The notes under the pieces: model-generated | Databases searched by the model: none | Seen by the model: the letters and a program-made list of their open reading frames with translations, nothing else | Told to the model about the DNA's origin: nothing | Translations under genes and position numbers: made by a program | From: Streptomyces sp. 549 | GTDB lineage: Bacteria; Actinomycetota; Actinomycetes; Streptomycetales; Streptomycetaceae | Length of the DNA: 64,000 bases | NCBI RefSeq assembly: GCF_030124175.1 | Contig: NZ_JASKMT010000014.1 | Location: 62,001 to 126,000, forward strand | Reading direction: 5' to 3' | Shown: one piece after another, positions 46,352 through 55,930 of the stretch | Numbering within the stretch: position 1 is the stretch's first letter | How the letters are laid out: each line of letters opens with the position of its first letter

Positions 46352-46904
46352 TGAACTGGTCGAGGATGTGCGAGACGGGCATGGCGCTGCCGTCCCGCTG
46401 CCGCATGGTCGCGGCGATGTGGGCCTCGTCCTCGCTGTGGCGCCTGCGTGTGTAGTTGAGGTGGTTGGAGATGTGGGCGCAGGCCTGGAGCAGGGTCCTG
46501 CGCTGGCCGTTCCAGACCTCGGCGGTGAGGCTCAGGGCCGGTCCAAGGGTGAAGTCGTTGCCCTTCAGCGTCGTGGCGGCGCGCTGGCTCGACTCGCGGG
46601 CGACGTCGCCGTCCACGTTGAACCGCTCGAAGAGGCCGTGCGCCTCGTTGCCCACGGCGCCGAGGTCATCCTGGTGCACGGTCAGGTCCGCGGTGGAACC
46701 GGCCGGGTCAGAAGGACCGCCCGGGCCAGAAGGACTGGCCGGAACAAAGGGACTTCTCGGGCTGAGGGGGCTGCTCGGAACAAGGGGATTGCCCGGAACA
46801 AGGGGACTGCCCGGACCCCCGGGGTCGTTGAGCCCGTTGAGCCTCGTCGTGGCGGACTGTTCGACGGCGGCTTTCGCCTGGGCCCACTCCTCGTCGAAAC
46901 CCAC
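46347..46904 (-). CDS. WXG-like helical protein with Pro/Ser hexapeptide repeat
   Basis: A 185-residue protein starting with GTG at 46904. Residues 1-28 are helical. Residues 32-67 are six tandem xxPxxP units (GSPLVP, GNPLVP, SSPLSP, RSPFVP, ASPSGP, GGPSDP). The rest is helical with VWNGQRR near residue 130 (a W-x-G turn) and YTRRRHSEDE after it. A clean YxxxD/E export signal is not seen. Together with the 757-residue protein and lipoprotein it forms a three-gene minus-strand unit. Function unknown. Confidence 0.72.
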   Translation of the reverse strand: MGFDEEWAQAKAAVEQSATTRLNGLNDPGGPGSPLVPGNPLVPSSPLSPRSPFVPASPSGPGGPSDPAGSTADLTVHQDDLGAVGNEAHGLFERFNVDGDVARESSQRAATTLKGNDFTLGPALSLTAEVWNGQRRTLLQACAHISNHLNYTRRRHSEDEAHIAATMRQRDGSAMPVSHILDQFK

Positions 46905-47086
46905 GTCATCACCTCAGGTGTGTGGTTGGCTGCGGAGTGCGACGCGAAGTTATCAGGTGGGCATGACACGCATCCGCGCGGTGCCCGACCGGACAGCGGC
47001 GCACGCCCGGGCGTGCGCACCCGGGCGTGCGCTGCGGACCGGGACGCCCTGTCCGGTCACCGGGGCCGCCGGGACACAATGGGGCC

Positions 47087-48349
47087 ATGACCGACTCCCT
47101 CGCTGACCCTCATGTCAGCTATCAGGCGGCAGCCGGCGTCCCCGACGGACCCCGGGACGTCGTCGTCCTCGGCTCGACCGGATCCATCGGGACCCAGGCC
47201 GTCGACGTGGTGCTGAGCAACCCCGACCGCTTCCGGGTGACCGCGCTGTCCGCCGCCGGCGGCCAGGTGGAACTGCTGGCGGAGCAGGCGCACCGCCTGC
47301 GGGTGGGCACGGTGGCGGTGGCGCGGGAGGACAAGGTCGCCGAGCTGCGCGAGGCGCTGCGTGCGCGGTACGGCCCCGGCGAGCCGCTCCCGGAGGTACT
47401 CGCCGGCCCCGACGCGGCCACCGAACTCGCCGCCTCGCCGTGCCACACGGTGCTGAACGGCATCACCGGTTCCATCGGCCTGCGCCCCACACTCGCGGCC
47501 CTCCAGGCGGGGCACGTACTCGCGCTCGCCAACAAGGAGTCGCTGATCGTCGGCGGCCCGCTGGTGAAGGCGCTCGCCCGGCCCGGGCAGATCGTGCCCG
47601 TCGACTCCGAGCACTCCGCGCTGTTCCAGGCGCTGCTGGGCGGCACGCCGCGTGAGGTGCGCAAGCTGCTGGTCACCGCCTCCGGCGGGCCGTTCCGCGG
47701 CCGGACCAGGGCCGAACTGGCCGACGTCACGCCGCAGGACGCGCTGGCCCACCCCACCTGGGCGATGGGACCGGTCATCACCGTCAACTCGGCGACGCTC
47801 GTCAACAAGGGGCTGGAGGTGATCGAGGCGCACCTGCTGTACGACGTGCCGTTCGAACGCATCCAGGTGGTCGTCCATCCCCAGTCCTACATCCACTCGA
47901 TGGTGGAGTTCGTCGACGGGTCCACCCTCGCCCAGTGCGGCCCGCCCGACATGCGGCTGCCGATCGCGCTGGGCCTCGGCTGGCCGGAGCGGGTGCCGGA
48001 CGCCGGACCGGTCTTCGACTGGTCGCAGGCCATGAACTGGGAGTTCTTCCCGCTCGACGAGAAGGCGTTCCCCGCGGTGCCGCTGGCCTGCGAGGTCGGC
48101 GCACTCGGCGGTACCGCGCCGGCCGTGTTCAACGCGGCCAACGAGGAGTGCGTCGAGGCGTTCCTCGCAGGCGGGCTGCCGTTCACCGCCATCGTGGATA
48201 CGGTTGCCGCAGTGGTCGAGGAGCACGGAAGGCCGGACGGAACCGGTCTGACCCTGCAGGATGTCCTCGACGCAGAGACGTGGGCGCGCATCCGTGCCCG
48301 CGAGTTGGCGGCAGTTGCCCCGAGCACCGCAGCGGAGGTCCGCGCATGA
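47087..48349 (+). CDS. dxr: 1-deoxy-D-xylulose-5-phosphate reductoisomerase
   Basis: A 420-residue MEP-pathway enzyme that converts DXP to 2-C-methyl-D-erythritol 4-phosphate with NADPH. The nucleotide-binding motif GSTGSIGTQ is near residue 25. The catalytic and metal-binding stretch [10 protein letters not shown] is near residue 180, and ASGGPFRGR and HPTWAMG follow. ATG at 47087. The stop overlaps the start of rseP (ATGA), and ispG follows, a common actinobacterial grouping. Confidence 0.96.
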   Translation: MTDSLADPHVSYQAAAGVPDGPRDVVVLGSTGSIGTQAVDVVLSNPDRFRVTALSAAGGQVELLAEQAHRLRVGTVAVAREDKVAELREALRARYGPGEPLPEVLAGPDAATELAASPCHTVLNGITGSIGLRPTLAALQAGHVLALANKESLIVGGPLVKALARPGQIVPVDSEHSALFQALLGGTPREVRKLLVTASGGPFRGRTRAELADVTPQDALAHPTWAMGPVITVNSATLVNKGLEVIEAHLLYDVPFERIQVVVHPQSYIHSMVEFVDGSTLAQCGPPDMRLPIALGLGWPERVPDAGPVFDWSQAMNWEFFPLDEKAFPAVPLACEVGALGGTAPAVFNAANEECVEAFLAGGLPFTAIVDTVAAVVEEHGRPDGTGLTLQDVLDAETWARIRARELAAVAPSTAAEVRA

Positions 48350-49650
48350 CGGCCCTGATGACCATTCTCGGCATAGTCGTCTTCGTTGTCGGCCTGCTCT
48401 TCTCCATCGCCTGGCACGAGCTGGGCCACCTGTCCACGGCGAAGATGTTCGGCATCCGCGTGCCGCAGTACATGGTGGGCTTCGGCCCGACCATCTGGTC
48501 GCGCACGAAGGGCGAGACCGAGTACGGCGTCAAGGGCATCCCGCTCGGCGGCTACATCCGCATGATCGGCATGTTCCCCCCCGGCGACGACGGCAAGATC
48601 CGCCAGCGCTCGACCTCGCCGTTCCGCGGCATGATCGAGGACGCCAGGGCCGCCGCCTACGAGGAGCTGCAGCCGGGCGACGAGAAGCGGCTCTTCTACA
48701 CGCGCAAGCCGTGGAAGCGTGTCGTGGTCATGTTCGCCGGGCCGTTCATGAACCTCATCCTGGCCGTGGTGATCTTCCTCAGTGTGCTGATGACGTTCGG
48801 CGTCAACACCCAGACCACCACCGTCGCCAGTGTGTCGGACTGCGTGATCGCCGCCGGGGCCACCACCGACAAGTGCCCGGCGAACGCGCCCGACGCCCCG
48901 GCGAAGGAGGCCGGCCTGCGGGCCGGTGACAGGATCGTCGCCTTCGACGGGGTGTCCGTGACCGAGTGGGGCGCGCTGCAGAAGCTGATCCGCGAGGCGC
49001 CGGCCACCGTCACCATCACCGTCGAGCGGGACGGCCGGACCACGGACCTCACGGCCCAGCCGATCCAGAACACCGTGCATCGCACCGACGGCAAGGGCGG
49101 CTACGTCGAGGGCGAGTACGTGCAGGCCAGCTTCCTGGGCTTCGCACCCGCCTCCGGAGTGGTCCAGCAGTCCTTCCCGCAGGCCGTGGACCGGATGGGC
49201 GACATCATGACCGGCGGCTTCCAGGCGCTCGTCGCCCTGCCGTCGAAGGTGCCGGACCTGTGGAACGCGGCCTTCGCCGGCGGCGAGCGCAAGGACGACT
49301 CCCCGGTGGGCGTGGTCGGCGCGGCACGGGTCGGCGGCGAGATCGTCACCCTCGACATCCCGCCCAGCCACCGGGTGGCGACGATGCTGTTCCTGCTCGC
49401 CGGGTTCAACCTGTCGCTGTTCCTGTTCAACATGCTGCCGCTGCTGCCGCTCGACGGTGGCCACATCGCCGGCGCCCTGTGGGAGTCGGTGCGCCGGGCC
49501 TTCGCGAAGGTGTTCCGGCGCCCCGACCCCGGACCGTTCGACGTGGCGAAGCTGATGCCTGTGGCCTATGTGGTGGCAGGGATCTTCATCTGCTTCACAC
49601 TGCTCGTACTGGTGGCCGACGTGGTGAATCCGGTGAAGCTCGCCGGTTAG
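48346..49650 (+). CDS. rseP: Site-2 protease, M50 zinc metallopeptidase
   Basis: A 434-residue intramembrane protease. HELGH (H24, E25, H28) lies in the first membrane helix and the third zinc ligand is in PLLPLDGGH near residue 365. A periplasmic-side PDZ domain lies at about 160-260 ([17 protein letters not shown]). Such enzymes cut anti-sigma factors or signal-peptide remnants in the membrane. ATG overlaps the dxr stop by 4 bp. Confidence 0.95.
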   Translation: MTALMTILGIVVFVVGLLFSIAWHELGHLSTAKMFGIRVPQYMVGFGPTIWSRTKGETEYGVKGIPLGGYIRMIGMFPPGDDGKIRQRSTSPFRGMIEDARAAAYEELQPGDEKRLFYTRKPWKRVVVMFAGPFMNLILAVVIFLSVLMTFGVNTQTTTVASVSDCVIAAGATTDKCPANAPDAPAKEAGLRAGDRIVAFDGVSVTEWGALQKLIREAPATVTITVERDGRTTDLTAQPIQNTVHRTDGKGGYVEGEYVQASFLGFAPASGVVQQSFPQAVDRMGDIMTGGFQALVALPSKVPDLWNAAFAGGERKDDSPVGVVGAARVGGEIVTLDIPPSHRVATMLFLLAGFNLSLFLFNMLPLLPLDGGHIAGALWESVRRAFAKVFRRPDPGPFDVAKLMPVAYVVAGIFICFTLLVLVADVVNPVKLAG

Positions 49651-49664
49651 CGCAGCACCGCAGG

Positions 49665-49725
49665 TGGGCGCCCGATCACCGCGCTGACCGGGCGCCCAGC
49701 ACCCCTCCCGCGCCGCGGGAGGGGT
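49665..49725 (+). terminator. Two tandem terminator hairpins after rseP
   Basis: TGGGCGCCCG (49665-49674) pairs with CGGGCGCCCA (49689-49698), and 3 bp later ACCCCTCCCGC pairs with GCGGGAGGGGT across 49701-49725. Both stems are perfect. Confidence 0.75.
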
Positions 49726-49811
49726 GTGCGCCCGTCTTCGGCCGTGCCGTAATCTCGACAGCGGAGCCCGCCGATCTCGGGACCGAGAACCACACCTTGG
49801 GGTTTGCTCAG

Positions 49812-50966
49812 ATGACAGCCATCGCGCTGGGAATGCCGTCCGTACCGATCAAGCTCGCCGAGCGGCGGGTGAGCCGCCAGATCCAGGTCGGAAGCGTGCC
49901 CGTGGGCGGCGACGCACCCGTCTCCGTGCAGTCGATGACCACGACCCGCACGTCCGACATCGGGGCCACGCTCCAGCAGATCGCCGAGCTGACCGCCTCC
50001 GGCTGCCAGATCGTCCGCGTCGCCTGCCCCACGCAGGACGACGCCGACGCGCTGCCCGTCATCGCGCGGAAGTCGCAGATCCCGGTCATCGCGGACATCC
50101 ACTTCCAGCCCAAGTACGTCTTCCAGGCCATCGACGCGGGCTGCGCCGCCGTCCGGGTCAACCCCGGCAACATCAAGCAGTTCGACGACAAGGTCAAGGA
50201 GATCGCCGCAGCCGCCTCCGCGGCCTCCACGCCCATCCGGATCGGTGTGAACGCCGGCTCGCTCGACCAGCGCCTGCTGCGCAAGTACGGCCGCGCCACC
50301 CCCGAGGCGCTGGTGGAGTCCGCGCTGTGGGAGTGCTCGCTGTTCGAGGAGCACGGCTTCCGCGACATCAAGATCTCCGTCAAGCACAACGACCCCGTCG
50401 TCATGGTCAACGCCTACCGGCAGCTCGCCGCACAGTGCGACTACCCGCTGCACCTGGGTGTCACCGAGGCCGGGCCTGCCTTCCAGGGCACCATCAAGTC
50501 CGCGGTCGCCTTCGGCGCGCTGCTCTCCGAGGGCATCGGCGACACCATCCGCGTCTCGCTCTCCGCCCCGCCGGTCGAGGAGATCAAGGTCGGCAACCAG
50601 ATCCTGGAGTCGCTGGGCCTGCGCGAGCGCGGCCTGGAGATCGTCTCCTGCCCGTCCTGCGGACGCGCCCAGGTCGACGTGTACAAGCTGGCCGAGGAGG
50701 TCACCGCCGGGCTCACCGGTATGGAGGTGCCGCTGCGCGTCGCCGTCATGGGTTGCGTCGTCAACGGTCCCGGCGAGGCCCGCGAGGCCGACCTGGGCGT
50801 CGCCTCCGGCAACGGCAAGGGCCAGATCTTCGTCAAGGGCGAAGTGATCAAGACCGTGCCGGAGTCGAAGATCGTGGAGACCCTCATCGAGGAGGCCATG
50901 AAGATCGCCGAGCAGATGGAGGCCGACGGCGCCCTCTCCGGCGAGCCCGAGGTCTCCGTCAGCTGA
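49812..50966 (+). CDS. ispG: 4-hydroxy-3-methylbut-2-en-1-yl diphosphate synthase
   Basis: A 384-residue 4Fe-4S enzyme of the MEP pathway that makes HMBPP from the cyclic diphosphate. N-terminal TIM barrel (VADIHFQP-like [18 protein letters not shown]), C-terminal cluster-binding domain with SCPSCGRAQ and [11 protein letters not shown] supplying three cysteines. ATG at 49812. The frame is open upstream but the usual N-terminus is MTAIALGMP. Confidence 0.96.
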   Translation: MTAIALGMPSVPIKLAERRVSRQIQVGSVPVGGDAPVSVQSMTTTRTSDIGATLQQIAELTASGCQIVRVACPTQDDADALPVIARKSQIPVIADIHFQPKYVFQAIDAGCAAVRVNPGNIKQFDDKVKEIAAAASAASTPIRIGVNAGSLDQRLLRKYGRATPEALVESALWECSLFEEHGFRDIKISVKHNDPVVMVNAYRQLAAQCDYPLHLGVTEAGPAFQGTIKSAVAFGALLSEGIGDTIRVSLSAPPVEEIKVGNQILESLGLRERGLEIVSCPSCGRAQVDVYKLAEEVTAGLTGMEVPLRVAVMGCVVNGPGEAREADLGVASGNGKGQIFVKGEVIKTVPESKIVETLIEEAMKIAEQMEADGALSGEPEVSVS

Positions 50967-50992
50967 CCTCCGGGCGAGCGCCTGCACCGTCC

Positions 50993-51048
50993 GGCCCGGA
51001 GGTAAAGTGCGAATCACCGCTTCCTCCACATCCTTATCCCTCCGGGCC
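50993..51048. other. Long-loop inverted repeat between ispG and the GNAT gene
   Basis: GGCCCGGAGG (50993-51002) is perfectly complementary to CCTCCGGGCC (51039-51048) with a 36-nt loop. Could act as a terminator for ispG or a leader structure for the next gene, whose GTG is 24 nt further on. Confidence 0.45.
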
Positions 51049-51071
51049 GACACGGTGAGGCTGGACCGCAC

Positions 51072-51917
51072 GTGCTGACGACAACAACCACCAGGGCGCT
51101 CGGGCCCGGCGAACTCGACGAGGCGCTCGCTGTGCTCCAGCGCAGGCCCGTCGACAACGCCTTCGTCACCGCCCGGGTGCGGGCCTCCGGGCTCGACCCC
51201 TGGCGGCTGGGCGGCGAGATGTGGGGATGGTTCCAGGACGGGCGCCTGGAGTCGCTCTGCTACGCCGGCGCCAACCTCGTCCCGGTCTGCGCCGGTCCCG
51301 AAGCGGTCAGTGCCTTCGCCGAGCGGGCCCGCCGCCAGGGCCGCCGCTGCTCCTCCATCGTCGGTCCGGCCGAACCCACCGCCGCCCTGTGGTCGGCGCT
51401 GGAACCCCACTGGGGCCCGGCCCGCGAAGTGCGGCCCCACCAGCCGCTGATGGTGACCGACGCCCCCTCGGTGACGGTCGCCCCCGACCCGTACGTGCGG
51501 CGGGTCCGCAAGGACGAACTCGACCTCGTGATGCCGGCCTGCGTGGCCATGTTCACCGAGGAGGTCGGCATCTCGCCGATGGCCGGCGACGGCGGTCTCG
51601 TCTACCAGTCCCGCGTCGCCGAACTCGTCGGCTCCGGGCGGGCCTTCGCCCGTTTCGAGGACGGCCGGGTCGTCTTCAAGGCGGAGATCGGCGCGGTCAC
51701 CCCGCAGGCCTGCCAGATCCAGGGCGTGTGGGTCGCGCCCGACCGCCGCGGCCAGCGCCTGTCCGAGAGCGGCATGGCGGCCGTGCTGCGCTACGCCCTC
51801 AACGAGGTGGCGCCCGTCGCCAGCCTCTACGTCAACGACTTCAACACCGCCGCCCGGGCCTCCTACCGCCGCGTCGGCTTCCGCGAGGTCGGCGCCTTCA
51901 TGAGCGTGCTGTTCTGA
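51072..51917 (+). CDS. GNAT family N-acetyltransferase with N-terminal DUF4081-like domain
   Basis: A 281-residue protein. Residues 1-130 resemble the DUF4081 region found before GNAT domains in actinomycetes. The GNAT domain covers about 140-281 with the acetyl-CoA motif VWVAPDRRGQRLSESG and the late NDFNTAARASYRRVGF. Substrate unknown. GTG start at 51072. Confidence 0.87.
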   Translation: MLTTTTTRALGPGELDEALAVLQRRPVDNAFVTARVRASGLDPWRLGGEMWGWFQDGRLESLCYAGANLVPVCAGPEAVSAFAERARRQGRRCSSIVGPAEPTAALWSALEPHWGPAREVRPHQPLMVTDAPSVTVAPDPYVRRVRKDELDLVMPACVAMFTEEVGISPMAGDGGLVYQSRVAELVGSGRAFARFEDGRVVFKAEIGAVTPQACQIQGVWVAPDRRGQRLSESGMAAVLRYALNEVAPVASLYVNDFNTAARASYRRVGFREVGAFMSVLF

Positions 51918-51974
51918 ACCGCCACCGCGGGGCTGTTCGGAACCGCCCGCGCGGCACCCCGTTAGGGTCGGCGT

Positions 51975-52520
51975 ATGCAGTATGACGTCGTGGTCGGCCC
52001 CCTCGACCTGGCCGCCCGGGTGGACGAGGCCCTCGCCGTGCAGGCCCTCGCGTTCGGACTGACCGACGACGAGGTGGACGTGCGCCGCCCGCTGGTGCTC
52101 CGCCACCTCGCGGTGCCGGGCGCCCGCGCGCTCGGCGCCACCACGGCCGAGGGCCGTCTTGTCGGGTTCGTCTACGGGCTGCCCAACGACCGCACCCACT
52201 GGTGGTCCACCGTCGTCGAGCCCTACCTGCGGGCCGGGGGCAACGCCGAGTGGCTGCACGAGGCCTTCGTCATCACCGAGCTGCACGTCCACCCCGCGCA
52301 CCACGGGCACGGCACCGGCCGCCGGCTGATCACCGAACTCACCGACGCCGTACCGCAGCCGCGCTCCCTGCTGTCCGCGCTCGACACCGAGAGCCCCGCC
52401 CGGCACCTCTACCGGTCCCTGGGCTACCGCGACCTGGCCCGCGGCGTGCACTTCCCCAGCGCCGCCAGCCCCTACGCGGTCATGGGGGCGCCGCTGCCGC
52501 TGCGCCGCCGAAGCGACTAG
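51975..52520 (+). CDS. GNAT family N-acetyltransferase
   Basis: A 181-residue acetyltransferase. The acetyl-CoA loop is [18 protein letters not shown] near residue 105, and [18 protein letters not shown] is the typical final motif. Start at the ATG at 51975 (GTCGGCGT upstream gives only a weak ribosome site). Same strand as the preceding GNAT gene and proS. Substrate unknown. Confidence 0.87.
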   Translation: MQYDVVVGPLDLAARVDEALAVQALAFGLTDDEVDVRRPLVLRHLAVPGARALGATTAEGRLVGFVYGLPNDRTHWWSTVVEPYLRAGGNAEWLHEAFVITELHVHPAHHGHGTGRRLITELTDAVPQPRSLLSALDTESPARHLYRSLGYRDLARGVHFPSAASPYAVMGAPLPLRRRSD

Positions 52521-52570
52521 TCTTCCCTTTTCCACCCCTTGTCCCACGGTCCGCATTCAGGAGAACCACC

Positions 52571-54265
52571 ATGGCAGCCCGAGTCCAGCGCCTGTCCCGC
52601 ACGATGCTGAAGACACTGCGCGACGACCCGGCCGACGCCGAGACCCTCAGCCACAAACTGCTGGTGCGCGCCGGATACGTCCGCCGCACCGCCGCCGGGG
52701 TGTGGACCTGGCTGCCGCTCGGCAAGACGGTGCTGGAGAACGTCTCACGCATCGTCCGCGAGGAGATGGACGCCATCGGCGGCCAGGAGGTGCTGCTGCC
52801 GGCCCTGCTGCCCAAGGAGCCCTACGAGGCGTCCGGGCGCTACGAGGAGTACGGCGACCTGCTGTTCCGCCTCAAGGACCGCAAGGGCGCCGACTACCTG
52901 CTCGGCCCGACGCACGAGGAGATCTTCACCCAGCTGGTGAAGGACCAGTGCTCGTCCTACAAGGACCTGCCGGTCATCCTGTACCAGATCCAGACCAAGT
53001 ACCGCGACGAGGCCCGCCCCCGCTCGGGCATCCTGCGCGGCCGCGAGTTCCAGATGAAGGACTCCTACTCCTTCGACGTGTCCGACGAGGCCCTGGCCCA
53101 GGCGTACGCGCTGCACCGCGCCGCCTACACCCGCATCTTCGAACGCCTCGGCCTGGACTACCGCGTGGTGTCCGCGGTCTCCGGAGCCATGGGCGGTTCC
53201 GCCTCCGAGGAGTTCCTCGCGCCCGCCGAGGCCGGCGAGGACACCTTCGCGGACTGCCCGGCCTGCGACTTCGCCGCCAACACCGAGGCCGTCACCACCA
53301 CCGTCGCGCCCTCCTCCACCGAGGGGCTGCCCGCCACGGAGGAGCTGGACACCCCCGACACCCCGACCATCGAGACGCTCGCCGCCCACCTGGGGGTGGA
53401 CGCCGCCGCGACGCTGAAGAACCTGCTGGTCAAGGTCGACGGCGAGATCGTCGCCGTCGGCGTGCCCGGTGACCGCGAGGTGGACCTGGGCAAGCTCGCC
53501 GAGCACCTGGCGCCCGCCGAGGTCGAGCTGGTCACCGCCGACGACTTCACCGGCCGCCCCGACCTGGTCCGCGGCTACGTCGGCCCGCAGGGCCTCGACA
53601 TCCGCTACCTGGCCGACCCCCGGGTCGCGCCCGGCACGTCCTGGATCACCGGCGCCAACAAGGAGGGCAAGCACGCCAGGAACGTGGTGTGCGGCCGGGA
53701 CTTCACCGTCGACCAGTACCTCGACGTGGTCGTCGTCGAGAGCGGCGACCCCTGCCCGGCCTGCGGTGCCGGACTCCACCTGGACCGGGCCATCGAGATC
53801 GGCCACATCTTCCAGCTCGGCCGCAAGTACGCCGACACCTTCCAGCTCGACGTGCTCGGCCAGAACGGCAAGCCGGTCCGCGTCACGATGGGCTCCTACG
53901 GCATCGGCGTGTCCCGCGCGGTCGCCGCGCTCGCCGAGCAGACCGCCGACGACAAGGGCCTGTGCTGGCCCGCCGCGGTCGCCCCGGCCGACGTGCACAT
54001 CGTCGCCGCCGGCAAGGCCGTGCAGATCGAACTCGCGGTGGAGATCGCGGAGAAGCTCGGCGCGAGCGGGGTGCGGGTCATCGTCGACGACCGGGCCGGC
54101 GTCTCCCCGGGCGTCAAGTTCACCGACGCCGAACTGGTCGGTGTGCCGCAGATCCTCGTGGTCGGCCGTGGCGCGCCGCAGGGCATCGTCGAGCTGAAGG
54201 ACCGCCGCACCGGCGAGCGTGAGGAACTGCCCGTCGCCGACGCCCTGGCCCGCTTCGCCCACTGA
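52571..54265 (+). CDS. proS: Prolyl-tRNA synthetase
   Basis: A 564-residue class II synthetase of the bacterial three-domain type. Motif 2 is [18 protein letters not shown] near residue 140, and motif 3 includes [15 protein letters not shown]. Between about residues 230 and 390 is the YbaK-like editing insertion domain ([11 protein letters not shown], then [14 protein letters not shown]), which clears Ala-tRNAPro. C-terminal anticodon-binding domain ends the protein. ATG with AGGAGAA upstream. Confidence 0.97.
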   Translation: MAARVQRLSRTMLKTLRDDPADAETLSHKLLVRAGYVRRTAAGVWTWLPLGKTVLENVSRIVREEMDAIGGQEVLLPALLPKEPYEASGRYEEYGDLLFRLKDRKGADYLLGPTHEEIFTQLVKDQCSSYKDLPVILYQIQTKYRDEARPRSGILRGREFQMKDSYSFDVSDEALAQAYALHRAAYTRIFERLGLDYRVVSAVSGAMGGSASEEFLAPAEAGEDTFADCPACDFAANTEAVTTTVAPSSTEGLPATEELDTPDTPTIETLAAHLGVDAAATLKNLLVKVDGEIVAVGVPGDREVDLGKLAEHLAPAEVELVTADDFTGRPDLVRGYVGPQGLDIRYLADPRVAPGTSWITGANKEGKHARNVVCGRDFTVDQYLDVVVVESGDPCPACGAGLHLDRAIEIGHIFQLGRKYADTFQLDVLGQNGKPVRVTMGSYGIGVSRAVAALAEQTADDKGLCWPAAVAPADVHIVAAGKAVQIELAVEIAEKLGASGVRVIVDDRAGVSPGVKFTDAELVGVPQILVVGRGAPQGIVELKDRRTGEREELPVADALARFAH

Positions 54266-54303
54266 CCGGACGCTCCCGGACCCGCCCGCTCACCGACCGG
54301 CCC

Positions 54304-54345
54304 CGGCCGGTGGCCCGCACGCACCCGCGGACGGGCCACCGGCCG
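54304..54345. terminator. Bidirectional terminator after proS
   Basis: CGGCCGGTGGCCCG at 54304-54317 pairs perfectly over 14 bp with CGGGCCACCGGCCG at 54332-54345. It lies between convergent proS and the kinase-fold gene. Confidence 0.75.
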
Positions 54346-54408
54346 CCCGGCAGTAAGGCAGCCGGGCAGGCAGACAGGCGGACGATGGGTCGTCGGCGGT
54401 GCGACACC

Positions 54409-55323
54409 TCACAGCCAGCCGGCGAACTCCAGCAGCAGCTCGCCGTCGTCACGGCTCCCCGCGAGCAGGTGGCGTACCCCCGACTCCACGGCCCGGTAGC
54501 GGGTCCAGCCGCGCAGCCGCTCCCGGTCCACGTCCAGCGAGTCGGCCAGCTTCACCACCCTGCGGCGCGCGGCGGCCGGGGCGCCCGCCGAGGCCACCAG
54601 GTCGTGCAGCCGGTCCCTGGCCAGCCTGGCCAGGTCGAACGCCGGCTCGCCCGCCAGCGGCTCCGGGCCCACCGCCAGCCACGGCGGACGGTCCGCGCCC
54701 GACGCGGCATCCGCCCCCGAGGACAGCACCGCGCCCTGCCGGAAGTCGCCGTGCAGCAGTACCGCGGACGGCGGATCGGCCAGCAGCTCGTCCCGCACCG
54801 CCAGGGTCTCGTCCACCACCGCGCGCACGGCCGGCGGCGCCTGGGCCAGCATCGACGCGGCCTCGGCAGCCGTGTGCTCGGCAACCGTGGCGAAAGCGCC
54901 GCCACCCGGGTCCACCCACAGCCGGCGCACCGCGGAGACGGCCTCCAGCGTCGCCTTCGGCTCCGGCAGCGACCGCAGCGACACCTCACCGTGCAGTCGT
55001 TCCAGCAGCAGCGCCCCCTCCTCGGGCGCGGACGCCAGCAGACGCACCGCACCCAGTCCCGCCCAGCGCTCAAGTGCCGCGGCCTCCGCCTCGGCGGCGG
55101 GGCCGTCCGCGCAGAGCTTCAACGCCACCGGTGTGCCGTCGGCCCGCCGGGCCAGCACCACCAGGGCGGCACGCCCACCGGGCACGACCAGCCGCTCGCC
55201 GGTCAGCTCCCAGCGATCCAGCATGCGCCGGGCCAGCGCCGGGAGCGCGGCCAGCCACGGGTCGTCGGCGCCCCGGGCGCGGACCAGCCGCTGCGGAGGT
55301 TCGGGAGACGAGGCGAACACCAT
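54409..55323 (-). CDS. Aminoglycoside-phosphotransferase-fold protein, probable pseudokinase
   Basis: A 304-residue protein of the APH/choline-kinase fold. The catalytic-loop HGD is present (H191-D193, HGDFRQGAVL), but the Asn expected five residues after the Asp is Ala198, and the metal-binding Asp of the usual IDP motif is Gly219 (LAVGPEPLAGEPAFDL). PVALKL near residue 68 holds a possible ATP-site Lys. Loss of both metal ligands argues against phosphotransfer. ATG at 55323 (MVFASSPEPP). The frame is open further upstream without family-like sequence. Confidence 0.82.
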   Translation of the reverse strand: MVFASSPEPPQRLVRARGADDPWLAALPALARRMLDRWELTGERLVVPGGRAALVVLARRADGTPVALKLCADGPAAEAEAAALERWAGLGAVRLLASAPEEGALLLERLHGEVSLRSLPEPKATLEAVSAVRRLWVDPGGGAFATVAEHTAAEAASMLAQAPPAVRAVVDETLAVRDELLADPPSAVLLHGDFRQGAVLSSGADAASGADRPPWLAVGPEPLAGEPAFDLARLARDRLHDLVASAGAPAAARRRVVKLADSLDVDRERLRGWTRYRAVESGVRHLLAGSRDDGELLLEFAGWL

Positions 55324-55429
55324 TCCTGCGTGGGGCCTTTCGTCGTCCGGGAAGCCGTCGCGACGGGCCCTCGTGCCCGGCCTGCCGCACCGGCGCCGGT
55401 CACCCGGCTCCGGCAGGCTCCCCTGCGGA

Positions 55430-55930
55430 TCATCGGTCGGCGGACCCACCGTCTGCGGGCAGCCGCTCTGCGGCCTTGCGCCCGGTGGACCCGCGCTCAG
55501 CGGGCCCGTCGCGTTCGGCGAGCCCAGGGAAGGCTACGCCGCGACCGTGCCACCGCGCAGACCGGACCGCCGCCTCCCGAAGCGCTCCGGCGGCCTCGCG
55601 CCGCCGTGCGCCCTGGGTGGACCGCACCAGATCGGCGTACACCGCGGCGACCCGGTCCTCCAGCTCCGCCGCGAGCAGGGCCGCGGACTCCGCGTCGGGC
55701 ACCGCGAACGGCAGCGTGTACCCGGCGGGGGCCGGTTCCGGAGTGCCGTCCAGCTCGCGCACCACCCGCTGCAGCTTGTCGCGCCGGGCGCGGTGTGCGT
55801 CCCAGGCCTGCCGGGCCTCGGCCCGGCGCTCCTCGCCGATCCGTCCGCCCACCACGCCGTAGCCGTACACCGCCGCGTGCTCGGCGGCCAATGCCGCCTG
55901 CACTGCGGCCAGTTCGCCGTCGTCAGCCAT
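55430..55930 (-). CDS. Ferritin-like DUF4439 domain protein
   Basis: A 166-residue protein. Residues 1-140 are a helical bundle (ELAAVQAALAAEHAAVYGYGVVGGR, with AEHAAVYGY typical of DUF4439 ferritin-like proteins) and the C-terminal 30 residues are a Gly/Arg/Asp-rich tail. ATG at 55930 overlaps the stop of the upstream lipoprotein gene by 8 bp, so the two are coupled. Metal or oxygen chemistry is suggested by the fold only. Confidence 0.8.
   Translation of the reverse strand: MADDGELAAVQAALAAEHAAVYGYGVVGGRIGEERRAEARQAWDAHRARRDKLQRVVRELDGTPEPAPAGYTLPFAVPDAESAALLAAELEDRVAAVYADLVRSTQGARRREAAGALREAAVRSARWHGRGVAFPGLAERDGPAERGSTGRKAAERLPADGGSADR

Noticed and set aside
46704..46811. CRISPR-like repeat
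   Set aside because: The 18-bp units are contiguous and in frame within a coding gene, with no spacers.
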